Below are positions 9,995-21,018 of a stretch of 64,000 nucleotides of DNA, piece after piece. This DNA comes from Diaphorobacter sp. HDW4B (GTDB taxonomy: Bacteria > Pseudomonadota > Gammaproteobacteria > Burkholderiales > Burkholderiaceae_C), in contig NZ_CP049905.1 in assembly GCF_011305535.1 (NCBI RefSeq), positions 5,144,001 to 5,208,000 of the forward strand, written 5' to 3'. Made by a program: the position numbers and the translations under genes. Under the pieces are notes generated by a model. That model made no database searches, was not told where the DNA came from, and saw only the letters and a program-made list of their open reading frames with translations. Position 1 is the first letter of the stretch; every line of letters starts with the position of its first letter.

Positions 9995-11013
9995 CCGGCA
10001 TGACTCCACAGGAGTTGTTGAACGGCATTCTGCAGGGCAATCCGGCAGTGCAGCGGCGTTCCATGGCCAAGGCCATCACACTGCTGGAATCGACCCGCGC
10101 CGATCATCGTGCGCAGGCCGATGAACTGCTGACCGCCATGCTTCCGCACACCGGCAAGTCGTTCCGACTGGGCATCAGCGGCGTTCCGGGCGTGGGCAAA
10201 TCCACGTTCATCGAAACGCTGGGGCTGTACCTGATCGGCAAGGGTCTGCGCGTGGCGGTGCTGGCGATCGATCCTTCATCGACGGTGTCCGGTGGCTCGA
10301 TTCTGGGCGACAAGACGCGCATGGAGCATCTCTCCGTCAACCCGAATGCCTACATTCGCCCAAGCCCTTCGAGTGGCACTTTGGGCGGTGTGGCAGAGAA
10401 GACGCGCGAGTCCATGCTGGTCTGCGAGGCGGCGGGCTACGATGTGGTGATCATCGAAACCGTCGGCGTCGGCCAAAGCGAAATCGCGGTGCACGGCATG
10501 ACGGACATGTTCTGCCTGCTGCAACTGCCGAACGCTGGTGACGACCTGCAAGCCATCAAAAAGGGCGTGATGGAAATCGCCGATCTGGTGGTGATCAACA
10601 AGGCCGACATCGACCCCCACGCGGCAACGCGCGCGCAGGCGCAGATCACATCGAGCCTGCGTTTGCTCGGCATGCACGGCAACCCCGATCACGCGCATCA
10701 CAACGAGCTGCTGTGGCAGCCCCGCGTGGTGCAGATCAGCGCCTTGAAGGGCGATGGCGTGGACAGCTTCTGGAACGCCGTCGATGAATTCAAACGCCTG
10801 CAAACCAACAACGGCAAGCTGCAACTGCGCCGCGAAAAGCAATCGCTGGCGTGGATGTGGGAGCGCATCGACTTCGGTCTCAAGCAAGCCTTCCGCAGCC
10901 ACCCGCAAGTGCGCGGGCTGCTGCCCCAAATGCAATCCGACGTGGCCGCGGGCCGCGTCGCCGCATCGACTGCCGCACGCGCCTTGCTTGCGGCACAAGA
11001 CACAACCATCTGA
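9991..11013 (+). CDS. meaB: Methylmalonyl-CoA mutase-associated G3E GTPase MeaB (ArgK)
   Basis: 340 residues. It begins at a GTG that overlaps the mutase stop (GTGA), with an ATG at 10000 as alternative. A Walker [10 protein letters not shown] lies at residues 64-72, followed by LAIDPSST, a switch region ETVGVGQSE and the guanine-specificity motif NKAD near residue 203. The family loads and protects adenosylcobalamin on the mutase, preventing inactivation; the older name ArgK (arginine kinase) is a misannotation. Its tight coupling to the mutase gene supports this role here. Confidence 0.94.
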   Translation: MTGMTPQELLNGILQGNPAVQRRSMAKAITLLESTRADHRAQADELLTAMLPHTGKSFRLGISGVPGVGKSTFIETLGLYLIGKGLRVAVLAIDPSSTVSGGSILGDKTRMEHLSVNPNAYIRPSPSSGTLGGVAEKTRESMLVCEAAGYDVVIIETVGVGQSEIAVHGMTDMFCLLQLPNAGDDLQAIKKGVMEIADLVVINKADIDPHAATRAQAQITSSLRLLGMHGNPDHAHHNELLWQPRVVQISALKGDGVDSFWNAVDEFKRLQTNNGKLQLRREKQSLAWMWERIDFGLKQAFRSHPQVRGLLPQMQSDVAAGRVAASTAARALLAAQDTTI

Positions 11014-11063
11014 ATAATCTCTCAATTGCCATCTCTCACGGTATTTCACTGAAAGAAGCGACC

Positions 11064-12596
<1,533 letters not shown>

Positions 12597-12629
12597 GAAG
12601 AACAGCAAGTACGCACGGAGATTGTTGAA

Positions 12630-14678
12630 ATGTTTACCAAGATTCTTATCGCAAACCGCGGCGAGATCGCCTGCCGCGTGATCGCCACCGCCCGCAAGAT
12701 GGGCATCAAGACCGTGGCGGTCTATTCCGACGCTGACAAGGAAGCGCGTCACGTCAAGCTGGCCGACGAGGCCGTTCGCCTGGGCCCAGCGCCCAGCCGC
12801 GAGTCCTATCTGCTGGGCGAGAAAATCATCGAAGCCTGCAAGCAGACCGGCGCACAGGCTGTGCACCCCGGCTACGGCTTCCTGTCGGAAAACGAAGGCT
12901 TTGCCAAGCGTTGCGAAGAAGAGGGCATTGCCTTCATCGGTCCCAAGTCGCACTCCATCGCTGCGATGGGCGACAAGATCGCTTCCAAGAAGCTGGCCAA
13001 CGAAGCCAAGGTCAACACCATTCCTGGCTACAACGATGCCATCGCTGGCCCGGACCAAGCCGTGGAAATCGCCAAGAACATTGGCTATCCCGTGATGATC
13101 AAGGCTTCGGCCGGCGGCGGCGGCAAGGGCCTGCGTGTGGCGTTCAACGACAAGGAAGCGCACGAAGGTTTCGCGTCCTGCCAGAACGAAGCACGCAACA
13201 GCTTTGGCGATGACCGCATCTTCATCGAGAAGTTCGTTCAGGAGCCGCGCCACATCGAAATCCAGGTGCTGGGCGACTCGCACGGCAACGTGATTTATCT
13301 GAACGAGCGCGAGTGCTCGATCCAGCGCCGTCACCAGAAGGTGATCGAGGAAGCACCATCGCCGTTCATCAGCGACGCGACTCGCAAGGCCATGGGCGAG
13401 CAGGCCGTGCAACTGGCCAAGGCCGTGAAGTACCAATCCGCAGGTACCGTGGAATTCGTGGTCGGCAAGGACCAGGACTTCTACTTCCTCGAAATGAACA
13501 CGCGTCTGCAGGTGGAGCACCCGGTGACGGAATGCATCACCGGCCTCGACCTGGTCGAGCAGATGATCCGCGTGGCCGCTGGCGAAAAGCTGAGCTTCGC
13601 GCAAGCCGACGTGAAGCGTGAAGGCTGGGCGATCGAGTGCCGCATCAACGCGGAAGACCCGTTCCGCAACTTCCTGCCATCGACGGGCCGTCTGGTGCGC
13701 TTCCAGCCACCGGAGCAGAACATGTTCCAGTCCGAAGCCGGCATCAAGGATGGCGTGCGCGTGGACACCGGCGTGTACGAAGGCGGCGAGATCCCGATGT
13801 ACTACGACTCGATGATCGCCAAGCTCATCGTGCACGGCAAGGACCGCAACGACGCCATCACCAAGATGCGCGAAGCCCTCAACGGCTTCGTGATTCGCGG
13901 CATCAGCTCGAACATTCCTTTCCAGGCCGCGCTGCTCGCGCATCCCAAGTTCGTGACGGGTGACTTCAACACCGGCTTCATCGCCGAGAACTACGCCAAC
14001 GGCTTCCACGCCGAAGACGTGCCTCACGCCGATCCCGACTTCCTCGTCGCGCTGGCTGGCTACATGAACCGTCGCTACCGCGCACGCGCTTCCGGCATCA
14101 GCGGCCAGCTGACCGGCCACGAAGTGCAAGTGGGTGCCAAGTTCACCGTCGTCGTGCTCGGCGCAACGGGTGACAACAAGCACTTCCCGATCGAAGTCAC
14201 CGACTACGATCTGGAAAAGCGCTCCAGCACCGTGACCGTCAACGGCAAGACCTACGCCATCACCAGCACCGCCGGTCTGGGCGACATCCGCGTGCAAGGC
14301 GAGTGCAACGGCCAGGCGTTCACCGCCCAAGTCGAACGCGGCACCGCCAAGAACCCGCTGGCCCTGCGCGTGATCCACAACGGCACGCAGATCGACGCAC
14401 TGGTGCTGTCGCCCTTGGGCGCTGAGCTGCACAAGCTCATGCCTTTCAAGGCACCGCCAGACATGTCCAAGTTCCTGCTCTCGCCCATGCCCGGCCTGCT
14501 GGTCGACGTGGCAGTGCAGCCTGGCCAGAAGATTCAGGCAGGTGAAAAGCTGGCAGTGATCGAAGCCATGAAGATGGAAAACATCCTCTTCGCCGCGCAA
14601 GACGGCGTGGTCAGCAAGGTGATCGCAGGCAAGGGCGAATCGCTGGCCGTGGATCAAGTGATCATCGAGTTCGAGTGA
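12630..14678 (+). CDS. pccA: Propionyl-CoA carboxylase, biotin carboxylase and carrier (alpha) subunit
   Basis: 682 residues. The biotin carboxylase part comes first (ILIANRGEIACRV, the ATP-grasp glycine loop GGGGKGLR, and EMNTRLQVEHPVTE), followed by the BT linker domain and the biotinyl carrier domain with EAMKMENIL, where Lys about 648 is the biotin site. It carboxylates biotin with ATP and bicarbonate and pairs with PccB. The biotin requirement links it to bioB further on in the window. It ends the operon; a terminator follows. Confidence 0.95.
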   Translation: MFTKILIANRGEIACRVIATARKMGIKTVAVYSDADKEARHVKLADEAVRLGPAPSRESYLLGEKIIEACKQTGAQAVHPGYGFLSENEGFAKRCEEEGIAFIGPKSHSIAAMGDKIASKKLANEAKVNTIPGYNDAIAGPDQAVEIAKNIGYPVMIKASAGGGGKGLRVAFNDKEAHEGFASCQNEARNSFGDDRIFIEKFVQEPRHIEIQVLGDSHGNVIYLNERECSIQRRHQKVIEEAPSPFISDATRKAMGEQAVQLAKAVKYQSAGTVEFVVGKDQDFYFLEMNTRLQVEHPVTECITGLDLVEQMIRVAAGEKLSFAQADVKREGWAIECRINAEDPFRNFLPSTGRLVRFQPPEQNMFQSEAGIKDGVRVDTGVYEGGEIPMYYDSMIAKLIVHGKDRNDAITKMREALNGFVIRGISSNIPFQAALLAHPKFVTGDFNTGFIAENYANGFHAEDVPHADPDFLVALAGYMNRRYRARASGISGQLTGHEVQVGAKFTVVVLGATGDNKHFPIEVTDYDLEKRSSTVTVNGKTYAITSTAGLGDIRVQGECNGQAFTAQVERGTAKNPLALRVIHNGTQIDALVLSPLGAELHKLMPFKAPPDMSKFLLSPMPGLLVDVAVQPGQKIQAGEKLAVIEAMKMENILFAAQDGVVSKVIAGKGESLAVDQVIIEFE

Positions 14679-14734
14679 TCGTCAGGTGATCGACGCTGCG
14701 CCGGTTTGATTTTTGAACTGGCGCGATAAGCAAG

Positions 14735-14770
14735 AAATGCCGGAGGCTGTGAGGCCGTCCGGCATTTTTA
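14735..14770 (+). terminator. Intrinsic terminator of the propionyl-CoA operon
   Basis: A 10-bp stem AAATGCCGGA/TCCGGCATTT with a short loop is followed by TTT, 57 bp after the pccA stop. The A-run on its left side may also serve the convergent lipoprotein gene. Confidence 0.85.
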
Positions 14771-14791
14771 TGTATAAGGTGCTCCGTTGGG

Positions 14792-15658
14792 CTATGGTCG
14801 TCCAGTCACCCAAAACTTGGAGAAATCACCGGATAGGAGCATTGGGCGTTCGTTGTCGCCAAAGACCAGAATGCCGGTTACATGGCTGCCATCGTCGATT
14901 AGCTTTACGACCTTGCCTGCGCCCAGTTTCTTGTGAGTCAAGTAGTCACCCACTGAAACGCGCCCAAGACCCGCAATTTCAATCGTCTGCAAATCAGAAG
15001 AGGCTTGCAACGAGGCACTCTCTGTTGCTTTCATTCCGTACTTTTTCCACAGACGTGGCAGGCGTTTTTTTATATCGTCGTCAGGATAGCTTTCCAGATT
15101 GAAAGAGCTTGTAGGAAATCGCTTATTACCTTGAGTCAACTGTTGTTGGACTGCTGCATGGATATTTTTTCCAGTCGTGGTCAAGTAAGCCTGATATGGT
15201 GCTGCGCCATATGACTCCCATTCTGCATTTGATTGCTCTTTATCTTTTGTCGCATCATGCAGATCTGCAAGCGAGTCGGGATTACTCAGTGCACGTAGAT
15301 ATCTTTGCTCACCTTGAGCAATCAGCCAGTAACGAAAGTACTCAAATCCATCATCCGTTGCGTGTCCATTGTTGAGCAGCGCACCAGCAGCCCAAAGATC
15401 TCCCAAGGAGGCTTTGGAGTGGAATTGATCAAGGAGAATTTGAAATTCGATAATTTCTGTTGGTTGCAACTGCACCAAAAGTCTAGTCAGTCGATGCGCA
15501 TGCTCCAAGTCGCCGCCTGAACCTTTTGCTTGTTCGATCAAACTCCAAAAACGAATTTCAGACATGGTTTTAGTGGCTAAATTAACGTTTACATCATGAC
15601 TGCAAGCAACAAGAGAAATCAAGCAAAAACATAGAAGTGTTGTGCGCTTATTGACCAT
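14792..15658 (-). CDS. Lipoprotein with DUF4240-like domain and C-terminal SH3-like segment
   Basis: 288 residues. The N-terminus is a lipoprotein signal with lipobox LVAC (Cys at about 19). Residues 32-165 begin MSEIRFWSLIEQAK and fit the DUF4240 pattern (FWxLIE, later DGFEYFRYWLIAQG). Residues 230-285 (VSVGDYLTHKKLGAGKVVKLIDDG...LLSGDFSKFW) resemble a small beta-barrel of the SH3/CarD type. The DNA is visibly AT-richer than its neighbours, which suggests acquisition. An internal ATG at 15565 would give a cytoplasmic DUF4240 protein without the lipobox. Function unknown; DUF4240 proteins are sometimes found near toxin/immunity loci, but nothing of that kind is adjacent here. Confidence 0.65.
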   Translation of the reverse strand: MVNKRTTLLCFCLISLVACSHDVNVNLATKTMSEIRFWSLIEQAKGSGGDLEHAHRLTRLLVQLQPTEIIEFQILLDQFHSKASLGDLWAAGALLNNGHATDDGFEYFRYWLIAQGEQRYLRALSNPDSLADLHDATKDKEQSNAEWESYGAAPYQAYLTTTGKNIHAAVQQQLTQGNKRFPTSSFNLESYPDDDIKKRLPRLWKKYGMKATESASLQASSDLQTIEIAGLGRVSVGDYLTHKKLGAGKVVKLIDDGSHVTGILVFGDNERPMLLSGDFSKFWVTGRP

Positions 15659-15756
15659 TCAGATCACTCTCATATTGCATTTAAACCGATAGGTACTTTA
15701 ACGAATAGATGCAATTCTAGAAAGAGCAATGTGTGGAGATAGAGCGTTTTTATCAT

Positions 15757-16983
15757 CTACGCCCGTCGCGCTTTCTGAAACCCCACAGCCAACGCCACCC
15801 CAAACACCGCAGCCACCGCAATCTGCCCGCCGGCTGCGGCCCATCCCCAACTGGCCATCAATGCTCCCAACATGACTGGGCCCACCACCTGCCCAAGGTA
15901 GTTGCCCTGCATGAGCACACCGAGACTCAATGCCGCCAACGCAGGCTTCGGCGCGATGCGTGGGGCGGTGGCGATGCAGGTGCCGGGGATGATGCCTGCG
16001 ATGGCGGAGAAGATCACGCACAGGGCAATCAAGGCCCAGGCGCTGAGTGGTGCGAGGTAGATGAGTGATCCCAGCACGCCGTTGATGGCGAATGTGAAAG
16101 CCAAAAGCACGGCAGGCCGCGCGCCGCGTTGCAGGCTCCAGCCTGCTAGCAGGTTGCCGAACATATTGGCGGCCACGGTGATGGCTGCGGCGATGCCTGC
16201 CTGGGGCAAGGTGAGATGGGCATGCTCCATGAGAAAGCTGGGCAGAAAGCTCATGAAGGCGAAGAACTGCAGGTTGTAGGCTCCGAATGCGAGGGCCAGA
16301 AACAGCGGCGCGGGAGAACCTGCTACGCTCCAGATTTCTTTGCTGGTGGGCATGCTCAGCGCTTGATTTTTGTTGCTGGCGGCGGGGCGAACTTTCAAGG
16401 CCACGCCGAATGCGATCAGCAGCGCGAGTGCACCGTCGACGATCCAGAGTACATGCCAGTCGCCCAGCACGGGACCGAGCAGCATCGACAGCGAAATGCC
16501 TGCGCCCATGAAGCAGCTCCAGATGCCGAACACGATGAGGCGGCGCTCGGGCGGTGTCAGCCGGTTGAGCACTGCCGGTGCGGCCACGACGATGAGCAGA
16601 AAGCCCAGGCCTTCGACCACGCGCGTGGTGATCAGCCAGCCGCAGGAGGGCAGAGCGACCGCCGCCATGCTGGCTGCGCCGAGAATCACCAGGCCCAGAA
16701 TGAGCATGGATCGATCACCTTGACGCTGCACGAGAATCCCGGCGATCAGGCCGCCGATCATGCCGACGATGGGGAAGACCGACATCACCCAGCTCAGGCC
16801 CGCGAGGCTGCGGTTGAACTCCTGCTGCATCTGCGGCACGGCGATGGGAGCCTTGCCTACATGCAGAGCAGAGACAACGCCGGCGATGATGACCAGTGTG
16901 ATGGCCAGCGTATCAAGGCCCGTGCTGGCGGTGGGTGCGGATGCGGGTGAGGGCGGCGGTGCAACGTTGTTCTTGGTTGTCAT
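15757..16983 (-). CDS. Major facilitator superfamily transporter (CynX/NimT-like)
   Basis: 408 residues from the ATG at 16983, after a Pro/Ala-rich cytoplasmic start. Twelve hydrophobic segments are visible, with the loop 2-3 motif GLIAGILVQRQGDRSM typical of MFS proteins. It is transcribed divergently from the LysR regulator at 17201, and such pairs usually mean that the regulator controls the transporter. The substrate is not readable; cyanate/nitroimidazole-type or organic-anion porters are the closest in style. A longer in-frame start at 17058 is less likely. Confidence 0.82.
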   Translation of the reverse strand: MTTKNNVAPPPSPASAPTASTGLDTLAITLVIIAGVVSALHVGKAPIAVPQMQQEFNRSLAGLSWVMSVFPIVGMIGGLIAGILVQRQGDRSMLILGLVILGAASMAAVALPSCGWLITTRVVEGLGFLLIVVAAPAVLNRLTPPERRLIVFGIWSCFMGAGISLSMLLGPVLGDWHVLWIVDGALALLIAFGVALKVRPAASNKNQALSMPTSKEIWSVAGSPAPLFLALAFGAYNLQFFAFMSFLPSFLMEHAHLTLPQAGIAAAITVAANMFGNLLAGWSLQRGARPAVLLAFTFAINGVLGSLIYLAPLSAWALIALCVIFSAIAGIIPGTCIATAPRIAPKPALAALSLGVLMQGNYLGQVVGPVMLGALMASWGWAAAGGQIAVAAVFGVALAVGFQKARRA

Positions 16984-17200
16984 GCAATTCGTCTCTTGCG
17001 CGTTGGCGCGAATGGGGCTTGTGGAGCTTTTAGGGTGGCTTCGATGCCAGCTGCACACGAGAGCCTATGGGATTCCCCAGCTTCTGCCGCCATAAGGTTA
17101 AGCGACTGGCGGCGTAGGGCCTCGCACAACGGCGACAATCCCGAGGGCGCAGCGGTTCGCGCGCGCCATTGTTCTGTTTCTGGAATTCTGTGTTTCATCC

Positions 17201-18100
17201 ATGAAGTTCGACACCACGACCGTGAGCCTGGTCATCGCCATTGCCGAAGAAGGCAGCATTTCGCGCGCCTCGGATCGGCTTGGGCTGGCTGTCGCGGCGG
17301 CCTCCAAACGCGTGAGCGATCTGGAGGCGCAGCTTGGCGTGAAGCTGTTCAAGCGCCAACCGCATGGCGTGAAGGTGACGGAGGCGGGCACCAAGCTGCT
17401 CTCGCACATTCGGCAGATCGACAACCTCACGCAGCGTCTGGTGGGCGATGCGCAGGCGGTGAGATATGGGCGCGAGGGCCGCGTGATCATCGGCGCGCCC
17501 AAGTCGGCGATCATTCCATTTCTGGCGCGCGAGATTGCGGGCATCCAGCGCAAGTATCCGGGCATCGTGTTGCAGATCGTCGAGGAGAACAGCCGTATCG
17601 TTCAGAAGCTGCTGCGCGACAAGGTGATCGACATCGGCATCTATGAAAAGACCAGCGGCTTCATCGACCTGCCGCGCTTCGACTACCGGCAGGATCATCT
17701 GGAGGTGATCTACAGCCGCCAGCATTTCGAGTTGCCGAGCAGCGCGCTGAGCGTGGAGCAACTGATCGAGTTGCCCATCATCACGCTGGGTCGCGGCTCG
17801 GCGATTCTTGCGTCGCTGCACCGCGCGCACCAAAGTCGCGGGCGGGTGTTCCGCAACGATTTCACGGTAAGCGGTTTCGACTCCATGCTCGCTCTGGTGC
17901 GCGAAGGCATTGGCGTGGGACTGATGCCGCCGGACATCTTTCAAAGCCTGCATCCGGAGGCCGACCTCGTCAGTGCGCCGCTCGACGGCGATTGGCATGA
18001 ACGCAGCTACATGCTGTCGTTCATCGAAGGGCAGGCGCAGCACGAGACGCTGCGCAATGTGGTGAGCGAGTTGCTGCCCGGCGTTGCGATGGCAACTTAG
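17201..18100 (+). CDS. LysR-family transcriptional regulator
   Basis: 299 residues. The N-terminal winged helix (residues 1-60) reads SLVIAIAEEGSISRASDRLG...AASKRVSDLEAQLGVKLFKR, followed by a periplasmic-binding-like effector domain (residues 90-295). Its start lies 217 bp from the start of the divergent MFS gene, the probable target. Its stop lies 11 bp from the stop of the convergent hipA gene with no terminator between. Confidence 0.88.
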   Translation: MKFDTTTVSLVIAIAEEGSISRASDRLGLAVAAASKRVSDLEAQLGVKLFKRQPHGVKVTEAGTKLLSHIRQIDNLTQRLVGDAQAVRYGREGRVIIGAPKSAIIPFLAREIAGIQRKYPGIVLQIVEENSRIVQKLLRDKVIDIGIYEKTSGFIDLPRFDYRQDHLEVIYSRQHFELPSSALSVEQLIELPIITLGRGSAILASLHRAHQSRGRVFRNDFTVSGFDSMLALVREGIGVGLMPPDIFQSLHPEADLVSAPLDGDWHERSYMLSFIEGQAQHETLRNVVSELLPGVAMAT

Positions 18101-18111
18101 ATCGTGTCGAG

Positions 18112-19398
18112 TCAGCGGCCCGCGATCTTTTTGGCCGCGTCCAGTTCGGGATGCTCGAAGGCCAGTGCAAACGCATCGAGTTCCTGCTTCGTCATGCCGA
18201 CTTCGGCGGATTGACCGACAGCGCGCCATTGCAGCACGGCGGTCAACACCTCCTGCACGACGGCGGTGGCCTGTTCCTTGTTGAGCGAAAAGCGCGGCGC
18301 TTGGCTCATCAACTGCTGCATGCTGGTGATGGGGCCGGTGTCCTCGCTCAACCAGGTCTTGGATTCGCGGTCCTTGTCCGGCATGGGGTTGATGTCGAAC
18401 GCGGGTGACAGCTGCCATTGGTTGTGGCCCATGTAGAGAAAGCCGATGTTCTGCAGATGGTCGTCCACGTTGGTGATCAGGTGGTTGAACACCAGACGTC
18501 GCCACAGTTGTCGCGCGTCGCTCACGTAGTCGGCGCAGGCGCCTTTCATCTGGTCGAGCAGTTCTGTGTAGGCATGCTCGTCCAAGCGGCTGGCCTGCAG
18601 CAGGGTCGCGCCCGAGATATAGGGAATGCGCGAATCCTGCTCGCCACGATCGAAGCGGCGGATGATGGCGACCGGCGTGTCGTGGACCATGGTGACATGC
18701 GCGTCGGCCGCGTGAATGCCTGCCAGCTTCGCGAGTTGGAGTGCCAGCACTTCGGCGCGCGTGACGTTTCGCTCGTCCTGCACGCTGGGGAACTTGCCGA
18801 TCGCCAGAAATCCCTGCTCGTCCAGCATGCTGCATTTGGGCCGCATGCCGCCGAGCGACGTGCCTTTGCCTTGCAGATATTTCAGGTCTTCGGCGGTTTC
18901 CCGGCCCAGCTCCACGGCTTGCGAAGAGGCCAGCATTTTCTCCAGCTCGATCAACGGCGGCGTCTTGCGCTTGCCCGCCGGTACCGACTGCAGAAAACCG
19001 CCCCGGCTGTCGCGCAGACGCAAAGCGCCCATGCGGCTGAAATCATCGACCGCGCAGAGGTAATCAAGCTCGGTCAGCGCGCCCAGCGACGGATCTTCCT
19101 GACGCCGCTTGGCATGCGCGCGTGCGATGACGCGTCGGCCCCAGGCATCGGGCTCGGTGTCGCCCAAGGCCATGAAGAACTGCGAGTCCTCCTTGGTCGG
19201 CGGCTTGCGCGTCTGGTAGATGGGCGTCATCGCCAGATCGGGCGAGATGTTGAACGCCTCCTTCTCGTCCAGCCAGTCCTGAAAGTAGGCGAACTGGGTG
19301 AACATGCGCGGTCCGTTGCGCACGAACACGAGCTTGCCCACGGGCATGCCGACCTTGCCCAGGCAGACGTCGATTTCGGTTTTGATGTTCGTGACCAT
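18112..19398 (-). CDS. hipA: HipA-family Ser/Thr kinase toxin
   Basis: 428 residues. The HipA fold is recognisable: an N-terminal subdomain (GKLVFV...FAYFQDWL), the phosphate-binding GGMRPK at residues 183-188, the conserved KFPS lysine stretch at about 202-205, the catalytic FNHLITNVDDHLQN at 304-317 and the metal-binding FDINP. HipA toxins phosphorylate a tRNA synthetase or another target and cause growth arrest. The gene lies 17 bp downstream of the hipB-like antitoxin gene. The motifs look intact, so an active kinase is expected; the target is unknown. Confidence 0.9.
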   Translation of the reverse strand: MVTNIKTEIDVCLGKVGMPVGKLVFVRNGPRMFTQFAYFQDWLDEKEAFNISPDLAMTPIYQTRKPPTKEDSQFFMALGDTEPDAWGRRVIARAHAKRRQEDPSLGALTELDYLCAVDDFSRMGALRLRDSRGGFLQSVPAGKRKTPPLIELEKMLASSQAVELGRETAEDLKYLQGKGTSLGGMRPKCSMLDEQGFLAIGKFPSVQDERNVTRAEVLALQLAKLAGIHAADAHVTMVHDTPVAIIRRFDRGEQDSRIPYISGATLLQASRLDEHAYTELLDQMKGACADYVSDARQLWRRLVFNHLITNVDDHLQNIGFLYMGHNQWQLSPAFDINPMPDKDRESKTWLSEDTGPITSMQQLMSQAPRFSLNKEQATAVVQEVLTAVLQWRAVGQSAEVGMTKQELDAFALAFEHPELDAAKKIAGR

Positions 19399-19415
19399 GC
19401 TCTAAAGCCTCGTTC

Positions 19416-19742
19416 TCAGAACGCCTTGGGCGCATTGCGGCGCTTGCTGTGGATGCGCTCGGGCAGCTCGGCATCCATGAGGCTCAGGCCGACCGAGTCC
19501 TGCGCGGTGTCCAGCAGCAATTGCAGCTTTTCCAGCTCGCCGAACACCTGCAGGGCACTGGCCAAGTGCTGCAGGGCCATTCCGGGATGGCCGTCTTCCA
19601 TGCGCCGCACCGTGCTGACCGACACCCCCATGCGCGCCGCCAGATCGGCCTGCGACAGACCACGGCGCTTGCGCGCCAGCTCGACGCTCTTGCCGAGGGC
19701 TGCGATGGCTCTGTCTACGGGAAGATTGGTGGCGGTATTCAT
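19416..19742 (-). CDS. hipB: HipB-like XRE antitoxin
   Basis: 108 residues from the ATG at 19742. The helix-turn-helix at about residues 20-70 (LGKSVELARKRRGLSQADLAARMGVSVSTVRRMEDG) is of the XRE/Cro type. A C-terminal tail ends in a basic segment. It precedes hipA, the normal order for these modules, and would repress the pair through operators just upstream while neutralising HipA. Palindromic sequences lie about 90-125 bp upstream of its start. Confidence 0.87.
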   Translation of the reverse strand: MNTATNLPVDRAIAALGKSVELARKRRGLSQADLAARMGVSVSTVRRMEDGHPGMALQHLASALQVFGELEKLQLLLDTAQDSVGLSLMDAELPERIHSKRRNAPKAF

Positions 19743-19828
19743 GATAAGCATCCAGATATGACTTCTTGAACGCCTCAAGCGCTCTAATCTGAATGATTAT
19801 AGGCATTCATGGTTGAATTTACAATAAA

Positions 19829-19867
19829 CGCTCATATCAGAGCGATTATTTTGAATAAGAATTCAAA
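19829..19867. promoter_or_regulatory. Two palindromic candidate operators upstream of hipBA
   Basis: CGCTC-N6-GAGCG spans 19829-19844 and TTTGAAT-AAGA-ATTCAAA spans 19850-19867, both in the AT-rich region upstream of hipB. HipB-type repressors bind paired palindromes near their promoter, so these are natural candidates, but the same region also precedes the Bug-receptor gene on the other strand. Confidence 0.45.
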
Positions 19868-20014
19868 TATGAACGATAAATTCACCTGAGTTACTGATTT
19901 CGCAAATCACGAAATCTGGCATGTTGTTTACATCCTTGCTGGCAAATCGCCGCTGGGCGACATTGGTCGCACCAACGAAGGTTGAACCCACAAGCTACAG
20001 GAGACAAGAACACC

Positions 20015-20995
20015 ATGCAACGCCGTCATTTCATTGCAGCCAGCGCAGCCGCATTCGCCGCACCATGGGCTGGCTCGGCCACTGCGGCCGATCTGCCCAA
20101 GGGCACGATCAAGATCTTTGTGGGCTGGGCACCGGGAGGCGGCACGGATGTGTTTGCGCGCATCGTCGGGCAGAAGCTCTCCGAGATCTGGGGCCGCCCG
20201 GTCATCGTGGAAAACAAGCCCGGCGCGACCGGTGCGCTGTGCGCCGATTTCTTCGCCAAGACCAAGTTCAACGATGGCGTGAACCTGCTGATGGCGCATG
20301 TGAACACACATGCCATCTCGCCGCAGATCTTCAAGAGCATCACCTACGACCCGCTCAAGGACTACGCACCGATTGGGCTTATCGGCGCGACGCCGCACAT
20401 CCTCGTTACCGGCAGCAAGGAGAAATACGCGTCGATTCAGGACGTAGTTGCCGCCTGCAAGAAGGGCCCCGGCAAGATCAGCTTTGGCTCGTCGGGCACG
20501 GGCTCGGTGCAGCATCTCGCCGCCGAGATGTTCAACATGGCTGCGGGCGTGAAGACCATTCATGTGCCCTACAAGGGCTCCGGCCCCATGCAGACCGATC
20601 TGCTCGGCGGGCAGATCGATTTCAGCTTCGACACGATGACGGCTGCAGCCCAGCAGGTAAAGAGCGGAAAGATGCAGGGCATCGTGCAGACCCGCGTGAA
20701 TCGCGCCAAGGGTTTTCCGGGCGTGCCGACCATGGACGAGCAGGGCTTCAAGGGCTTTGATGCGTCGAGCTGGTACGGCGTCGTCGGCCCGCGCGACATG
20801 TCCAAGGAACTGGCGCAGCAGATCAACGCCGACATCAACAAGGTGCTCGCCATGCCCGATGTGATTGGTCGGTTCGACGGCTATGGCGTGGAGGGCGGCG
20901 GCGGCTCGGTCGAGAAGTTCGCGGCCTTCATGCAGTCCGAATACAAGAAGTGGGGCGAGGTCGTGCGCGCCGCCAACGTCACCGAAGAAAGCTGA
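20015..20995 (+). CDS. Bug/TctC-family periplasmic solute-binding protein
   Basis: 326 residues from the ATG at 20015, which has a CAGGAG ribosome site. The signal peptide is RR-containing (MQRRHF...), and the receptor contains WAPGGGTDVFAR and VENKPGATG in the first lobe, FGSSGTGSVQHLAAE in the ligand loop and HVPYKGSGPMQTDLLGGQIDFSFD in the second. Bug receptors bind small carboxylates. No TctA/TctB membrane partners are nearby, as is usual for orphan Bug proteins of Burkholderiales. It opens an operon with a class III CoA-transferase and an enoyl-CoA hydratase, suggesting uptake of an organic acid that is then activated as a CoA ester. Confidence 0.9.
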   Translation: MQRRHFIAASAAAFAAPWAGSATAADLPKGTIKIFVGWAPGGGTDVFARIVGQKLSEIWGRPVIVENKPGATGALCADFFAKTKFNDGVNLLMAHVNTHAISPQIFKSITYDPLKDYAPIGLIGATPHILVTGSKEKYASIQDVVAACKKGPGKISFGSSGTGSVQHLAAEMFNMAAGVKTIHVPYKGSGPMQTDLLGGQIDFSFDTMTAAAQQVKSGKMQGIVQTRVNRAKGFPGVPTMDEQGFKGFDASSWYGVVGPRDMSKELAQQINADINKVLAMPDVIGRFDGYGVEGGGGSVEKFAAFMQSEYKKWGEVVRAANVTEES

Positions 20996-21018
20996 ACGAC
21001 ATCGTCAGGAGCCAAGCA

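Noticed and set aside
7787-10009. A 740-codon open frame antisense to the mutase gene
   Set aside because: Shadow of a highly conserved gene; no recognisable domain, and the sense frame has all mutase motifs.
17195-18835. A 546-codon minus-strand frame across the LysR gene and part of hipA
   Set aside because: Its sequence is frame-shifted antisense and out-of-frame read-through; the LysR and HipA frames carry all expected motifs.
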